Below, piece after piece: positions 36,801 to 46,067 of a stretch of 64,000 nt of DNA. The DNA is from Gymnodinialimonas sp963832295 (GTDB lineage: Bacteria > Pseudomonadota > Alphaproteobacteria > Rhodobacterales > Rhodobacteraceae): contig CAWHTO010000001.1 in the NCBI GenBank assembly GCA_963832295.1, positions 1,054,001-1,118,000 of the forward strand. The letters are read 5' to 3'. The translations under genes and the position numbers were made by a program. The notes under the pieces are model-generated. The model was given only the letters and a program-made list of their open reading frames with translations. It searched no databases and was not told the DNA's origin. Positions within the stretch are counted from its first letter, which is position 1; the number at the start of each line of letters is the position of its first letter.

Positions 36801-37025
36801 TTCCACTGCGAATCGGTAAATACACGGGTGGGTCAAATGCGGCCCGAGAGTGGGACGCATGGTGTGATAGAGGTGAAATTACGCTTGGAAACAGGTATTT
36901 GGCGGCGTCTGACGGGCGAAAATGTCGGCTTTGGAGTGTTCACGGCCCGGTCATGTGCCTATAGTCGGGGAAAATAGGTGCTACAGAGCCACACGATACT
37001 ACATGCGAACCTGGGGGGAAGATCG

Positions 37026-37313
37026 ATGATACGCTCCGAGCTTATTCAAAAGCTGTCCGACGAAAATCCGCATCTTTATCAGCGGGATGTTGAGCGGATC
37101 GTGAACGCGATCTTTGAGGAAGTGATCGATGCGCTTGCCGCCGGCGACCGCGTGGAATTGCGTGGGTTCGGCGCCTTTTCGGTGAAGAAACGCGACGCGC
37201 GGGTGGGCCGCAATCCGCGCACCGGCGAAAGTGTCTCGGTCGAGGAAAAGCATGTGCCTTTCTTCAAGGCCGGGAAACTGTTACGCGACAGATTGAACGG
37301 TCACGATAGCTGA
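37026..37313 (+). CDS. ihfB: Integration host factor beta subunit
   Basis: A 95-residue DNA-bending protein of the HU/IHF family that pairs with IhfA and assists transcription, recombination and replication. RGFGAFSVKKRDARVGRNPR with the intercalating proline in RNPRTGE is intact, and MIRSELIQKL is the usual IhfB N-terminus. GGGGGAAGATCG precedes the ATG at 37026. It heads an ihfB-lapA-trpF-trpB cluster. Confidence 0.94.
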   Translation: MIRSELIQKLSDENPHLYQRDVERIVNAIFEEVIDALAAGDRVELRGFGAFSVKKRDARVGRNPRTGESVSVEEKHVPFFKAGKLLRDRLNGHDS

Positions 37314-37359
37314 CATAAGTTGGTCCTTGAGTGGCCGCCAAGGCCTCGGGGGAAATGCT

Positions 37360-37728
37360 TTGAAAATTCTGCGATTCGTAAAACTTCTATTCCTGGCTCT
37401 GGTTTTGCTGGCGCTGGTGTTCTTGTTCTTTGCCAACAATGACCCGGTGACGCTGAACTTCATGCCGGATGTGCTGGCCAACGCCCTGGGCCTGCCGAAC
37501 GAGCTGACCTTGCCGCTGTTTCTTGTGGTCAGCGGCGCGCTTTTGATCGGGATCGTTGTGGGATTCGTGCTGGAATGGCTGCGGGAACATCGCTTCCGCG
37601 CTGAGGCGAAAGTGCAGCGCCGGGAGGCGAACCGTCTGAACCAGGAAGTGGCCGCGATGAAGGGCCGCCGGGGCGACAGCCAGGACGACGTGTTGGCGAT
37701 CCTTGACGACGCCGACGCCGCGCGCTGA
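37360..37728 (+). CDS. lapA: LapA-domain (DUF1049) inner membrane protein
   Basis: A 122-residue protein with two transmembrane helices (LLFLALVLLALVFLFFA and FLVVSGALLIGIVVGFVLE) around the conserved NNDPVTLNFMP loop, then a cytoplasmic coiled coil. LapA homologs take part in control of lipopolysaccharide assembly. The TTG start at 37360 is supported by GGGGGAA 5-10 nt upstream; the nearby ATG is out of frame. It lies 46 nt after ihfB. Confidence 0.85.
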   Translation: MKILRFVKLLFLALVLLALVFLFFANNDPVTLNFMPDVLANALGLPNELTLPLFLVVSGALLIGIVVGFVLEWLREHRFRAEAKVQRREANRLNQEVAAMKGRRGDSQDDVLAILDDADAAR

Positions 37729-37732
37729 TCCA

Positions 37733-38383
37733 TTGACCGGCATTGCCATCAAGTTCTGCGGGTTAAGCCGTGCGGAAGACGTGGCCGCAGCCGCTGTGGC
37801 TGGCGCGCGTTATGCGGGCTTCGTGTTCTTCGCAAAATCGCCGCGCAATGTAACTGTGGAACAGGCCCGCGCTCTGGCGCTGGAGGTCCCCGCAGGTATC
37901 GCCAAAGTGGCACTGGTGGTGGATGCAAGCGACGCGGTGCTGGATCAGATTGTCGAGCAGGTCCCGCTCGATATGCTGCAACTTCACGGCTCAGAGACAC
38001 CCGGGCGCGTGGCCGAGATCCGCGCGCGCTTTGGCTTGCCCGTGATGAAGGCGATTGGTGTGGCAGAGGCCGGCGATCTGGACGCGATCGACGTCTACGC
38101 CGAGGTTGCGGATCAGCTGTTGATTGACACCAAACAGCCCAAAGGGGCGGATCGGCCGGGCGGCAACGGTGAAAGCTTCGACTGGACCCTGCTGCAAGCC
38201 CGAAAATACTGGACCGTACCGTGGATGCTGGCCGGTGGCCTGACGCAAGACAACGTGGCCGAGGCGCTGCGCGTTACGGGCGCGCGGCAGGTGGATCTCA
38301 GCTCCGCCATCGAAAGCGCGCCGGGGGTGAAGGACGCGGGGCGGATGCGCGCCTTTGCGGCGGCTTTGGCGGAACAACCCTAG
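37733..38383 (+). CDS. trpF: Phosphoribosylanthranilate isomerase
   Basis: TIM-barrel enzyme of tryptophan synthesis that converts N-(5-phosphoribosyl)anthranilate to CdRP. Motifs: KFCGLSRAEDV (catalytic Cys), YAGFVFFAKSPRNV, LQLHGSE, DTKQPKG and LAGGLTQDNVAEAL, with VDLSSAIESAPGVKD for phosphate binding. The TTG at 37733 starts at the family position, 4 nt after lapA; a TTG at 37703 overlapping lapA is the alternative. Confidence 0.93.
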   Translation: MTGIAIKFCGLSRAEDVAAAAVAGARYAGFVFFAKSPRNVTVEQARALALEVPAGIAKVALVVDASDAVLDQIVEQVPLDMLQLHGSETPGRVAEIRARFGLPVMKAIGVAEAGDLDAIDVYAEVADQLLIDTKQPKGADRPGGNGESFDWTLLQARKYWTVPWMLAGGLTQDNVAEALRVTGARQVDLSSAIESAPGVKDAGRMRAFAAALAEQP

Positions 38384-38731
38384 CGAATTTGGTGCACCAA
38401 TCTGGACATCCGTCGGAGCGGTCGGAGGCAGAGGCCTCTTGCAACTCCCGCGCTTCTTCAGACTGGCCTCCGCCGCCGGGAAGGTCGCCTGGGCGATGGA
38501 GGAATGCCAGTCGTTGGACCGGTTGCGCCGGGACCGCTTGTTTTTTGCCGTCTCGGTCCGAGCCAGCCCCGTCGCGATGAAAACCTGCGGCCACTCTGGC
38601 GTCCATGCGCGCTTCTTGGCTGAGGTGGCGTGGATCTTCACCTCGCCGCATGTCGCAATTCCTGACCCGTTTGGCTTTACGCCTTCCCTGCGTCGCGCTA
38701 CATCCCAAAGCTGGCCCAAGGGAGATGCACG
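38384..38731. other. Gap between trpF and trpB with no recognised gene
   Basis: About 350 nt with only weak ORFs on both strands. One plus-strand frame reads AMKTCGHSGVHARFLAEV without known similarity. It may hold a separate trpB promoter or a decayed gene. No obvious tryptophan-rich leader peptide was seen. Confidence 0.4.
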
Positions 38732-39961
38732 ATGCCTGATGATCTTTTGAACAGCTTCATGACCGGTCCAGACGAAAAGGGCCGGTTCGGCGATTTCGGC
38801 GGGCGTTTCGTGTCCGAGACGCTGATGCCGCTGATCCTTGAGTTGGAGGCGCAATATGAGCACGCCAAGACCGACGATAGTTTCTGGGCCGAGATGCAGG
38901 ATCTGTGGACCAACTACGTCGGCCGCCCCTCACCTCTGTACTTCGCCGAGCGGCTGACGGAGCGTCTGGGTGGCGCGAAGATTTACCTCAAGCGCGATGA
39001 GTTGAACCACACCGGCGCTCACAAGATCAACAACGTGTTGGGCCAGATCATCCTGGCCCGCCGCATGGGCAAGACCCGCATCATCGCGGAGACGGGCGCG
39101 GGGCAGCACGGTGTGGCGACGGCAACGGTTTGCGCCAAGTTTGGCCTCAAATGCGTGGTCTACATGGGTGCGACGGATGTGGAGCGGCAGGCGCCGAACG
39201 TGTTCCGGATGAAGCTGCTGGGTGCGGACGTTATCCCCGTGACCTCCGGGCGCGGCACCCTGAAGGACGCGATGAACGATGCCCTGCGCGACTGGGTCAC
39301 GAATGTGCGCGACACGTTTTATTGCATTGGAACGGTGGCCGGCCCGCATCCGTATCCCGCGATGGTTCGCGATTTCCAGGCCATCATCGGCAAGGAAGCC
39401 AAGGAGCAGATGCTTGCGGCGGAGGGCCGTTTGCCCGACACGCTGATTGCGGCCATTGGCGGCGGCTCCAATGCGATGGGACTGTTCTTTCCGTTTCTGG
39501 ACGACAAGGACGTCGCGATCATCGGGGTCGAGGCGGGCGGTCGCGGCGTGAACTCCAGGATGGAACATTGCGCGTCGCTGACGGGTGGCCGTCCCGGGGT
39601 GCTGCACGGAAACCGGACCTATCTGTTGCAGGATGATGACGGGCAGATCCTGGAGGGGCACTCGATCAGTGCCGGTCTCGACTATCCCGGTATCGGGCCG
39701 GAACACGCTTGGCTGCACGAGATCGGGCGCGCGTCATATGTCTCCATCACCGACAAGGAAGCGCTCGATGCGTTCCAGTTGTCGTGTGAAACAGAAGGCA
39801 TCATTCCGGCGCTGGAGCCGTCGCATGCGCTGGCTCATGTGGCGAAAATCGCGGGTGATCTGCCGAAGGACCATCTGATCTGCATGAACATGTGCGGGCG
39901 CGGCGACAAGGATATCTTCACCGTCGCGCGGGCTTTGGGCTGGGATATGGTCGGGGCCTGA
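38732..39961 (+). CDS. trpB: Tryptophan synthase beta chain
   Basis: PLP enzyme that condenses indole and serine to tryptophan in an alpha2beta2 complex with TrpA. The PLP lysine lies in HTGAHKINN, the glycine loop is AIGGGSNAMG, and LEPSHALAH is present. It is 409 aa, the standard length. GGGAGATGCACG precedes the ATG. Its partner trpA is not adjacent but lies on the other strand at 46572-47363. Confidence 0.97.
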   Translation: MPDDLLNSFMTGPDEKGRFGDFGGRFVSETLMPLILELEAQYEHAKTDDSFWAEMQDLWTNYVGRPSPLYFAERLTERLGGAKIYLKRDELNHTGAHKINNVLGQIILARRMGKTRIIAETGAGQHGVATATVCAKFGLKCVVYMGATDVERQAPNVFRMKLLGADVIPVTSGRGTLKDAMNDALRDWVTNVRDTFYCIGTVAGPHPYPAMVRDFQAIIGKEAKEQMLAAEGRLPDTLIAAIGGGSNAMGLFFPFLDDKDVAIIGVEAGGRGVNSRMEHCASLTGGRPGVLHGNRTYLLQDDDGQILEGHSISAGLDYPGIGPEHAWLHEIGRASYVSITDKEALDAFQLSCETEGIIPALEPSHALAHVAKIAGDLPKDHLICMNMCGRGDKDIFTVARALGWDMVGA

Positions 39962-39967
39962 AGAACG

Positions 39968-39994
39968 GCCTGCTCAAGGTTGAGCAGGCCTTTA
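39968..39994 (+). terminator. Palindromic terminator after trpB (also copy 3 of the 16-bp palindrome)
   Basis: GGCC, then TGCTCAAGGTTGAGCA (39971-39986), then GGCC form a perfect 24-bp inverted repeat ending in TTTAAT, only 7 nt after the trpB stop. The 16-bp core is the same palindrome as at 7693 and 31714, and an A+T-rich tract follows, as on the uvrB side of copy 2. Confidence 0.6.
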
Positions 39995-40137
39995 ATCGAC
40001 TGAAATTAAACAAAAAATCAATCTTATAAATGAATATACCCCCCGTGCCGCATCCGAATGACACCGGTGTGAGCCATCGGCGGATGGACGTTGACCGGCG
40101 CGCAGGGGCGGGGTCTGCGGCGGGACGTCCGGACCGC

Positions 40138-40512
40138 TCAGGCGGCGTGGGCCTCCAGCACCTGCAACGCGATAACCTCCAGCGCGCGCCGATGGGTGGC
40201 GGCCAAATTCACCTTTGGCGCGGCGTGCTCCTCTGCGGCCTGTAACCAGCGCGCGGCGCAGACGCACCAGCCGTCGCCGGGAACGAGGCCGGGGAAGCCG
40301 TATTCGGGCCGTGGCGTCGACAGATCGTTGCCGATATACTTCGAGAACGCCAGAAACTCGGCCGTCATGACGCAGCACACGGTGTGGGATCCCTGATCCT
40401 CGGCGCAGGTGTCGCAGCAGCCGTCCCGGAAAAACCCGGTCATCGGGTCGGTCGAGCAGGCTTCGATCGCGTCTCCGAACACGTTGAGAGACGGGGCTTT
40501 GGTCATGGCCAT
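40138..40512 (-). CDS. DUF2237 family protein
   Basis: A 124-residue cysteine-rich protein with NVFGDAIEACSTDPMTGFFR, DGCCDTCAEDQGSHTVCCVM and RPEYGFPGLVPGDGWCVCA, the diagnostic DUF2237 pattern. The function is unknown, and the conserved cysteines suggest metal binding. The start at 40512 has GGAGG upstream. Confidence 0.92.
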   Translation of the reverse strand: MAMTKAPSLNVFGDAIEACSTDPMTGFFRDGCCDTCAEDQGSHTVCCVMTAEFLAFSKYIGNDLSTPRPEYGFPGLVPGDGWCVCAARWLQAAEEHAAPKVNLAATHRRALEVIALQVLEAHAA

Positions 40513-40628
40513 TGCTGGCACCTCCGGCACAGGGGCGACGTTCGTCTGCCCTTGGCGTAGCGGATAACAGCTGCAAGGTGAAGGCGGATTCTGCACCGTG
40601 ACTTGCGGGAGCCTGCCCCGTCAGGGCG

Positions 40629-41324
40629 TTACCGAAACTTGTCGGCCAGACGTTGCAGCGGATTTCGTGTATCTTTAGGCGCGTTTTCGGGCAGGTCTTC
40701 GGCGGGTTTTTCAGCCACCGGGGCCGCGTCCTTTGGCTTTGTATTCGAGGACCGGGGCGGCGCGACGCGCAGGGACACCGCATTCAGGAACCGACCGGTA
40801 TCGCCTTGCGCCAGATGCGCCGCGCCGTCGCTGATCCCACGCATCAGATCATCGACCCAATCCGCCTCGGCCCTGGCAAAGTCGCTCAACACATATCCGG
40901 GCACGCGATCCTTGTGGCCGGGGTGTCCTACGCCCAATCGCACCCGATCATAATGCGGGCCGATGTGCTGGTGGATGGAGCGCAAGCCGTTATGCCCCGC
41001 ATGCCCGCCGCCCGCCTTCACCCGGATCTTGCCGGGCGCGAGGTCGATCTCATCATGAAAAACGGTCACGTCGGTGCTGTCCAACTTGTAGAACCGCATC
41101 GCCTCGCCGACCGATTGACCGGACAGGTTCATGAACGTCCCGGGCTTTAGCAGCAGCACCTTTTCGCCGCCAAGTGTGCCCTCGCAGACCGTGCCCTGAA
41201 ACTTCGAGCGCCACGGGGCGAACCTGTGGTCGCCCGCGACCCGGTCCACCGCCATCCAGCCGATGTTGTGACGATTGCCCGCGTACTTCGCGCCGGGATT
41301 TCCCAGACCGACCCAAAGCTGCAT
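40629..41324 (-). CDS. pth: Peptidyl-tRNA hydrolase
   Basis: Releases tRNA from stalled peptidyl-tRNA. Motifs: VGLGNPGAKYAGNRHNIGW (catalytic His), KPGTFMNLSG, FHDEIDLAPGKIR and GGGHAGHNGLRSI. It is 231 aa, with an extra Pro/Lys-rich C-terminal tail (KPKDAAPVAEKPAEDLPEN) common in Rhodobacteraceae. It is normally next to rplY; here a FkbM methyltransferase gene on the opposite strand separates them. Confidence 0.96.
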   Translation of the reverse strand: MQLWVGLGNPGAKYAGNRHNIGWMAVDRVAGDHRFAPWRSKFQGTVCEGTLGGEKVLLLKPGTFMNLSGQSVGEAMRFYKLDSTDVTVFHDEIDLAPGKIRVKAGGGHAGHNGLRSIHQHIGPHYDRVRLGVGHPGHKDRVPGYVLSDFARAEADWVDDLMRGISDGAAHLAQGDTGRFLNAVSLRVAPPRSSNTKPKDAAPVAEKPAEDLPENAPKDTRNPLQRLADKFR

Positions 41325-41425
41325 CCGCGTGTGCCTCCTGTAACCTGGCCCACGTCATATGGCTCCGATCGTCGTTTGCCAAGGCGCGCGTGGCCATGGC
41401 AGGTTGACGCAGGGGGGAGCGAGGC

Positions 41426-41683
41426 ATGGTTGAGCGGCCGGGCGCCATGCGCGCCCCGATCCTGCATGGTCCGGGTGCGGTGGAGGTGCCACGGCCCGGA
41501 CCGGGCGAGACGGCCAGGTTTGCCGGCGGCGGGTCCGTGGCGGCGGGGCTGACGGCAAATGCGCCCGCGTCCTTTACCAGCGATATGAGCGAGGGTAAAA
41601 GCCTGATCTCCGCCGGGGCCGACCGCGTTGGATCGCCTGACGCCCTCAATTCGCCCAAGTTATTCGGTATGGCCATCCCATGA
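41426..41683 (+). CDS. Uncertain small ORF preceding the FkbM gene
   Basis: An 85-codon ORF whose stop overlaps the FkbM start by ATGA, suggesting possible coupling. The sequence (GETARFAGGGSVAAGLTANA and so on) has no known family, is low in hydrophobic residues, and its reality is doubtful. Confidence 0.25.
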   Translation: MVERPGAMRAPILHGPGAVEVPRPGPGETARFAGGGSVAAGLTANAPASFTSDMSEGKSLISAGADRVGSPDALNSPKLFGMAIP

Positions 41684-42384
41684 AATCCTTGCCCGACGCC
41701 CCCGCGAGCGCTGTCTATACCCTCAACGGGGTGGATATCGGCGTGCCGGACGGCCTCGCCAATGACGCGATTGTCGAGAAACTGGCCGACGCGACCTATG
41801 AGGGAGACGAAGCGCGGGCGGTCGACCGCGCCGTGCGGCCCGGATTTCGCGTGTTGGAACTGGGGGCCGGGCTTGGCTACATCGGCGCGCTGGCCGCCCG
41901 GAAAACCGAGCCCGAGAATGTGATGTCGATCGAGGCCAACCCCGATCTGATCCCGGTCATCAGGGCCAATCATGCCCGCAACGGGGTGGGCGGTATCAGT
42001 GTCATGCACGGCGCGGTGGTCGGACAGGCCAGGGAGGGCGACACCGGAAGTTTCCATATCGCGGGCGGGTTCACCGGATCGCGGCTCGGGGCCAGGGGGG
42101 GGCGTCAGGTGGATGTGCCGCTCATCGGGTTTCACGAGCTGATCCGCGCCCACCGGCCCCACGTCGTGCTGATGGACGTGGAGGGGGCCGAGGCGGGCTA
42201 TTTCGACCGCCCCTGGAAATGCCCGCTGAGGTTCTGCGTGATGGAGATCCATCCGAAGCAGTACGGCGCCGAGGTTATCAAGAAGATCATCGACGCGATG
42301 AGCGCGATGGATATGACCTACGATCCGGTGACGTCGCGCGGTAAAATACTGGGCTTTCGAAAGGTCTGGAGCGAGGCGAAGTAA
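41680..42384 (+). CDS. FkbM-family SAM-dependent methyltransferase
   Basis: A 234-residue methyltransferase. The SAM-binding motif FRVLELGAGLGYIGALAA, the acidic VMSIEANPDLI and the late DVEGAEAGYF (FkbM signature) are present. The substrate is unknown; FkbM proteins often methylate sugars or polyketides. It is inserted between pth and rplY on the opposite strand, an unusual placement. Confidence 0.88.
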   Translation: MKSLPDAPASAVYTLNGVDIGVPDGLANDAIVEKLADATYEGDEARAVDRAVRPGFRVLELGAGLGYIGALAARKTEPENVMSIEANPDLIPVIRANHARNGVGGISVMHGAVVGQAREGDTGSFHIAGGFTGSRLGARGGRQVDVPLIGFHELIRAHRPHVVLMDVEGAEAGYFDRPWKCPLRFCVMEIHPKQYGAEVIKKIIDAMSAMDMTYDPVTSRGKILGFRKVWSEAK

Positions 42385-42674
42385 GCCGCGTGGCTGCTGC
42401 GTGGCCTGTCACCGTGACGGGTCGCGCGTAGGGTTTCTGGCGGGATTGAGTTGTATTTGGCAAGATGAAGGGGGAGGGGCGAGCGCCCGCGTGGAACAGC
42501 CATGGCCTGCGGCGTGGGCGGGGGCATATGTGGTGACGTCTTTTGCGACCATATCCCGTCGTGGCGTCCGCATCTGTTGGCGGGTGCCGTGGAGGGCGGT
42601 CACGTCGCAGACGCGACTGCGCCGCCCGAGGATCCCCGGACGGCGCAGTCATTGTCGCAGGTGACGGCAGAGGA

Positions 42675-43337
42675 TTACTCCTCCGCTGCGTCATCTTCCT
42701 TGGCCTCACCGATGACTTCGGTCTCTGGCGCTTCGTCATCGCCTGCTTCGTCCTCAGCCGACAGCAGAGCGGATGGAGCCGACAAGGTGGCGATGGTGAA
42801 ATCACGATCAATCGTGGCTTTCGCGCCATCGGGCAGTGTGACGGAGCTGATGGTGATCGTGTCACCGATCTCGGATGCGCTCACGTCGATGGTGACCGAG
42901 TCCGGGATATCGCCCGCTGTCACGCGCAGTTCAACTTCGGGGCGCACCAGCGTCAGCACGCCGCCCTGCTTGAGACCGGGGCTGTCTTCCTCGCCGATCA
43001 CATCGACCGGAATGAACAGCGTCACCTTCGAGGTCCGGCGCAGGCGCATGAAGTCCACGTGGGTCGGCAGATCCTTGACGACGTCGCGCTGGACGTTGCG
43101 GCAGATCACGCGGACGTCGTCTTCGCCCTCGACCTTCATGTTGAAGAGCGTCGACAGGAAGCGGCCTGCCTTGAGGTTCTTCAGAAGGACGTTGAAGGGG
43201 ATCTGGATGGCAAGCGGATCAGCGCCACCACCGTAAACGATACCCGGCACATTGCCATCACGGCGTGCTTGACGAGCGGCCCCCTTGCCTGTCCCCGTCC
43301 GTGCCTCAGCGATAAGATCAGGAATCTCACCAGCCAT
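42675..43337 (-). CDS. rplY: 50S ribosomal protein L25 (Ctc/TL5 type)
   Basis: 5S rRNA-binding ribosomal protein. The N-terminal L25 domain (ARTGTGKGAARQARRDGNVP, IVYGGG) is followed by the C-terminal TL5-like beta domain (DVIGEEDSPGLKQGGVL). A Glu/Asp-rich tail ends it at 220 aa, typical for alphaproteobacteria. CTAGGAGAATAGCT precedes the ATG. Confidence 0.96.
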   Translation of the reverse strand: MAGEIPDLIAEARTGTGKGAARQARRDGNVPGIVYGGGADPLAIQIPFNVLLKNLKAGRFLSTLFNMKVEGEDDVRVICRNVQRDVVKDLPTHVDFMRLRRTSKVTLFIPVDVIGEEDSPGLKQGGVLTLVRPEVELRVTAGDIPDSVTIDVSASEIGDTITISSVTLPDGAKATIDRDFTIATLSAPSALLSAEDEAGDDEAPETEVIGEAKEDDAAEE

Positions 43338-43496
43338 AGCTATTCTCCTAGGTTATGAGCCGCCTCCAAGGGTGTCGGCTCTGGTTCAATTTCCGTTGGC
43401 GTAGCCGTCAACAGACGTCGCGCGTATAGGGGAGGGGGGGCATTTTGGAAAGCCCTCTCTTGTGGTTTTGCGATGGCCGTGCGACGGCTCGGCGTC

Positions 43497-44651
43497 ATGA
43501 GCATCCTGTCCGCCCTGTCCCTGTCGCGCCGCCCGGCCGCCGCCTTCATGTGTGTGGGTGCTTTCTGGGGCAGTTTTGCCGCCCAGGTGCCGGTGCTGAA
43601 GGCCGGGATCGCGGCGGATGATACGCTCTTTGGCCTGATCTTGCTGGGCACATCCATCGGGTTGATCGCCACGATGTGGCTTGCGCCGCTGTTCGACCGA
43701 TTGTTGGGCGCATGGGCGATGCCGCTGGCGGGGGGGCTGTTCGCCGTGGTGGCGCTGGGGCCGGCGTTGGCGGGCTCTGCGCTGTTGTTTTTCGTCGCGA
43801 TGGTGCTGGCCGGATATTGTTCGGGCATTCTGGATGTGGTGATGAACGCGCGGGTGTCAGAGCTGGAGGCGCGACACGGGCGAAGTCTGATGAACGCGAA
43901 CCACGCCATGTTTTCGGTGGCTTACGCGATATCAGCGGTTCTGACCGGCGTTGCGAGAGAGGCGGGGTGGGACCCCGTCCAGATTTTCACTGTGGTGGCT
44001 TTGGCGATTGTCGCGATGTCCGTGGGCCTGCGGATGGAGGTCGAGATCGTCGACGAGGAGGCGCGGCGCGGCAATCGTTTCCCCTGGGCCACCGTGATCT
44101 TGTGCGGGGCCATCGTTCTGGTCGCGTTCTTCGTGGAGGCGACCGTGGAGGCGTGGTCGGCGCTGCATATCGAACGCACGCTGGGGGGCCGCGCGGCGGA
44201 GGGCGCGTTTGGGCCAGCGGTCCTGGGGTTCACCATGGCCGTGGGGCGGTTTTCCGGCCAGGCGCTGACGGAAAAATTCTCGGAGCATGCGATCATCGTG
44301 ATCGGCACGGGTATGGCCGTGTTGGGTGCGCTGGTTGCGGCTGTCTCGTGGACGCCGCTGGTGGCCTATGTGGGCTTTGGCGCGATGGGATTGGGGATTG
44401 CGGCGGTCGGTCCCGTGGGGCTGGCGATGGTCGGACGAATGGTGCGGCCGGAACACCGCACGGCGGCTGTGGCACGGGCGGCGGTGATCGGCTTCATGGG
44501 TTTCGTTCTGGCACCGTCGTTGATGGGCTTCGTGTCGGGGGCGTTCGGCCTGCGGGTTGCATTCGCGGCGGTCGCCGCAGTGGCGCTGCTTGCTCCGCTC
44601 CTCGTATTCTATCTGCGCGCCAACCGGGCGCGTTATTCGTATTCGTCGTGA
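43497..44651 (+). CDS. MFS transporter
   Basis: Major facilitator protein of 384 aa with about 12 hydrophobic segments (for example CVGAFWGSFAAQVPVLKAGI, LLFFVAMVLAGYCSGILDVV). The N-terminus and the MNARVSELEARHG loop resemble the YbjJ-type subgroup. The substrate is unknown. The start at 43497 is ATG. Its 3' end overlaps the 3' end of lldD on the opposite strand by 19 nt. Confidence 0.85.
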   Translation: MSILSALSLSRRPAAAFMCVGAFWGSFAAQVPVLKAGIAADDTLFGLILLGTSIGLIATMWLAPLFDRLLGAWAMPLAGGLFAVVALGPALAGSALLFFVAMVLAGYCSGILDVVMNARVSELEARHGRSLMNANHAMFSVAYAISAVLTGVAREAGWDPVQIFTVVALAIVAMSVGLRMEVEIVDEEARRGNRFPWATVILCGAIVLVAFFVEATVEAWSALHIERTLGGRAAEGAFGPAVLGFTMAVGRFSGQALTEKFSEHAIIVIGTGMAVLGALVAAVSWTPLVAYVGFGAMGLGIAAVGPVGLAMVGRMVRPEHRTAAVARAAVIGFMGFVLAPSLMGFVSGAFGLRVAFAAVAAVALLAPLLVFYLRANRARYSYSS

Positions 44652-45796
44652 AACCCTTTGGGGATCAGGAGGTTATGGCGGCCCAGATCGGCGACGTTCC
44701 GTTCGCCACACAGCGCCACCGACAGGTCCAGTTCCTTATGGATGACCTCCAGCGCCTCTGTCACGCCTTGCTGCCCACGCGCGCCAAGTCCGTAGACGAA
44801 CGCGCGCCCGATCATTGTCGCCTTCGCCCCCAGCGCCAAGGCTTTCAGCACGTCCTGACCGGAGCGAATGCCGCTGTCGAGGTGAACCTCAATCTTGTCG
44901 CCAACGGCGTCCATGATCTGCGGCAACATGCGGATTGAGGACAGTGCGCCGTCCAGCTGACGCCCGCCGTGGTTGGACACGACAATCGCGTCAGCGCCAA
45001 CGTTTATTGCCTGTTTCGCATCGTCCGCGTCCAGAATGCCCTTGAGGATAACCGGGCCATCCCACCACGAGCGCAGTTCACGGATACGATCCCAATCCAG
45101 CGAATGGTCAAAGGCCTGCGCGGTCCAGGAACTGAGCGAGGCAGGGTCATCGACCCCGGTGGCATGGCCCACGATATTGCCGAAAAACCGCCGCTTGGTG
45201 CCGAGCATTTCCAGCCCCCAGGGCACCTTGGTCATCATATTGGCGATGGAGGCGGGCGTCAGTTTCGGAGGGGCGGAGAGGCCGTTTTTGATGTCCTTGT
45301 GCCGCTGACCCATCACTTGCAGGTCCACGGTGATCACGAGGGCGGAGCATCTGGCGTCTTTCGCGCGGGCGAAGAGGCGGCGCATGAAGTCGTCGTCCTT
45401 GAGGGTGTAGACCTGAAACCAGAACGGTTTCTGGGTGTGGGAGGCCACGTCCTCGATGGAGCAGATCGACATGGTGGAGAGGGTGAAGGGCACGCCGAAC
45501 CGCTCGGCGGCGCGGGCGGCCTTGATCTCTCCATCCGCGGCCTGCATGCCGGTGAATCCCACGGGGGCGAGCGCGACGGGCATGGCGACGTCCTGGCCGA
45601 TCATCTGGCTTGCCGTGCTGCGCCCGGTCATGTCGCGCGCAACGCGCTGGCGCAGGCGGATCAGGTCAAAGTCAGACGAGTTCTCTCGGAAGGTCTGTTC
45701 GGTCCAGCTGCCGGTTTCGGTGTAGTCGTAGAACATCTTCGGCACGCGCCGCTTGTAGAGGCGTTTGAGGTCTTCGATCTCGGTGATGGCGGGCAT
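44633..45796 (-). CDS. lldD: FMN-dependent L-lactate dehydrogenase / alpha-hydroxy acid oxidase
   Basis: Respiratory FMN enzyme that oxidises L-lactate to pyruvate at the membrane. Motifs: YDYTETGSWTEQTFRENS, LAPVGFTGMQ, TLSTMSICSIEDVA, ILKGILDADDAKQA (FMN lysine), SNHGGRQLDGA (catalytic His) and DSGIRSGQDVLKALALGA. It is 387 aa from the ATG at 45796. A related alpha-hydroxy acid substrate is possible. Confidence 0.9.
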   Translation of the reverse strand: MPAITEIEDLKRLYKRRVPKMFYDYTETGSWTEQTFRENSSDFDLIRLRQRVARDMTGRSTASQMIGQDVAMPVALAPVGFTGMQAADGEIKAARAAERFGVPFTLSTMSICSIEDVASHTQKPFWFQVYTLKDDDFMRRLFARAKDARCSALVITVDLQVMGQRHKDIKNGLSAPPKLTPASIANMMTKVPWGLEMLGTKRRFFGNIVGHATGVDDPASLSSWTAQAFDHSLDWDRIRELRSWWDGPVILKGILDADDAKQAINVGADAIVVSNHGGRQLDGALSSIRMLPQIMDAVGDKIEVHLDSGIRSGQDVLKALALGAKATMIGRAFVYGLGARGQQGVTEALEVIHKELDLSVALCGERNVADLGRHNLLIPKGFHDEYE

Positions 45797-46067
45797 TCTG
45801 GCCTCCGGTGTGCGTGGTAAGGAAATGTTACCAATCCCGGTGGGCGGAGTCCATGGGGGTAGAGGTGCCGGTGTTGGGACAAGGGTTGGCGCGCCCATGG
45901 ATCGGAGCGGGAAAACTTCGGTCGACCAAGAGCAGGCGCCGCAGCAGGCCATCTCCGGTGCGCTCTTTACCGGTCAAAAGGCAAAGGCTCCGTTCAAACG
46001 CAAATCGTGAAGTACTGGCGCTGACGTCAAGCCATTACGACCAGCCTACGGAAATCCGGAGCAAAGC
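45797..46067. other. Gap between lldD and the cNMP-binding remnant
   Basis: About 270 nt in which only an extended upstream frame of the next ORF runs; it has no family similarity. It contains the lldD promoter on the minus strand. Confidence 0.35.
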
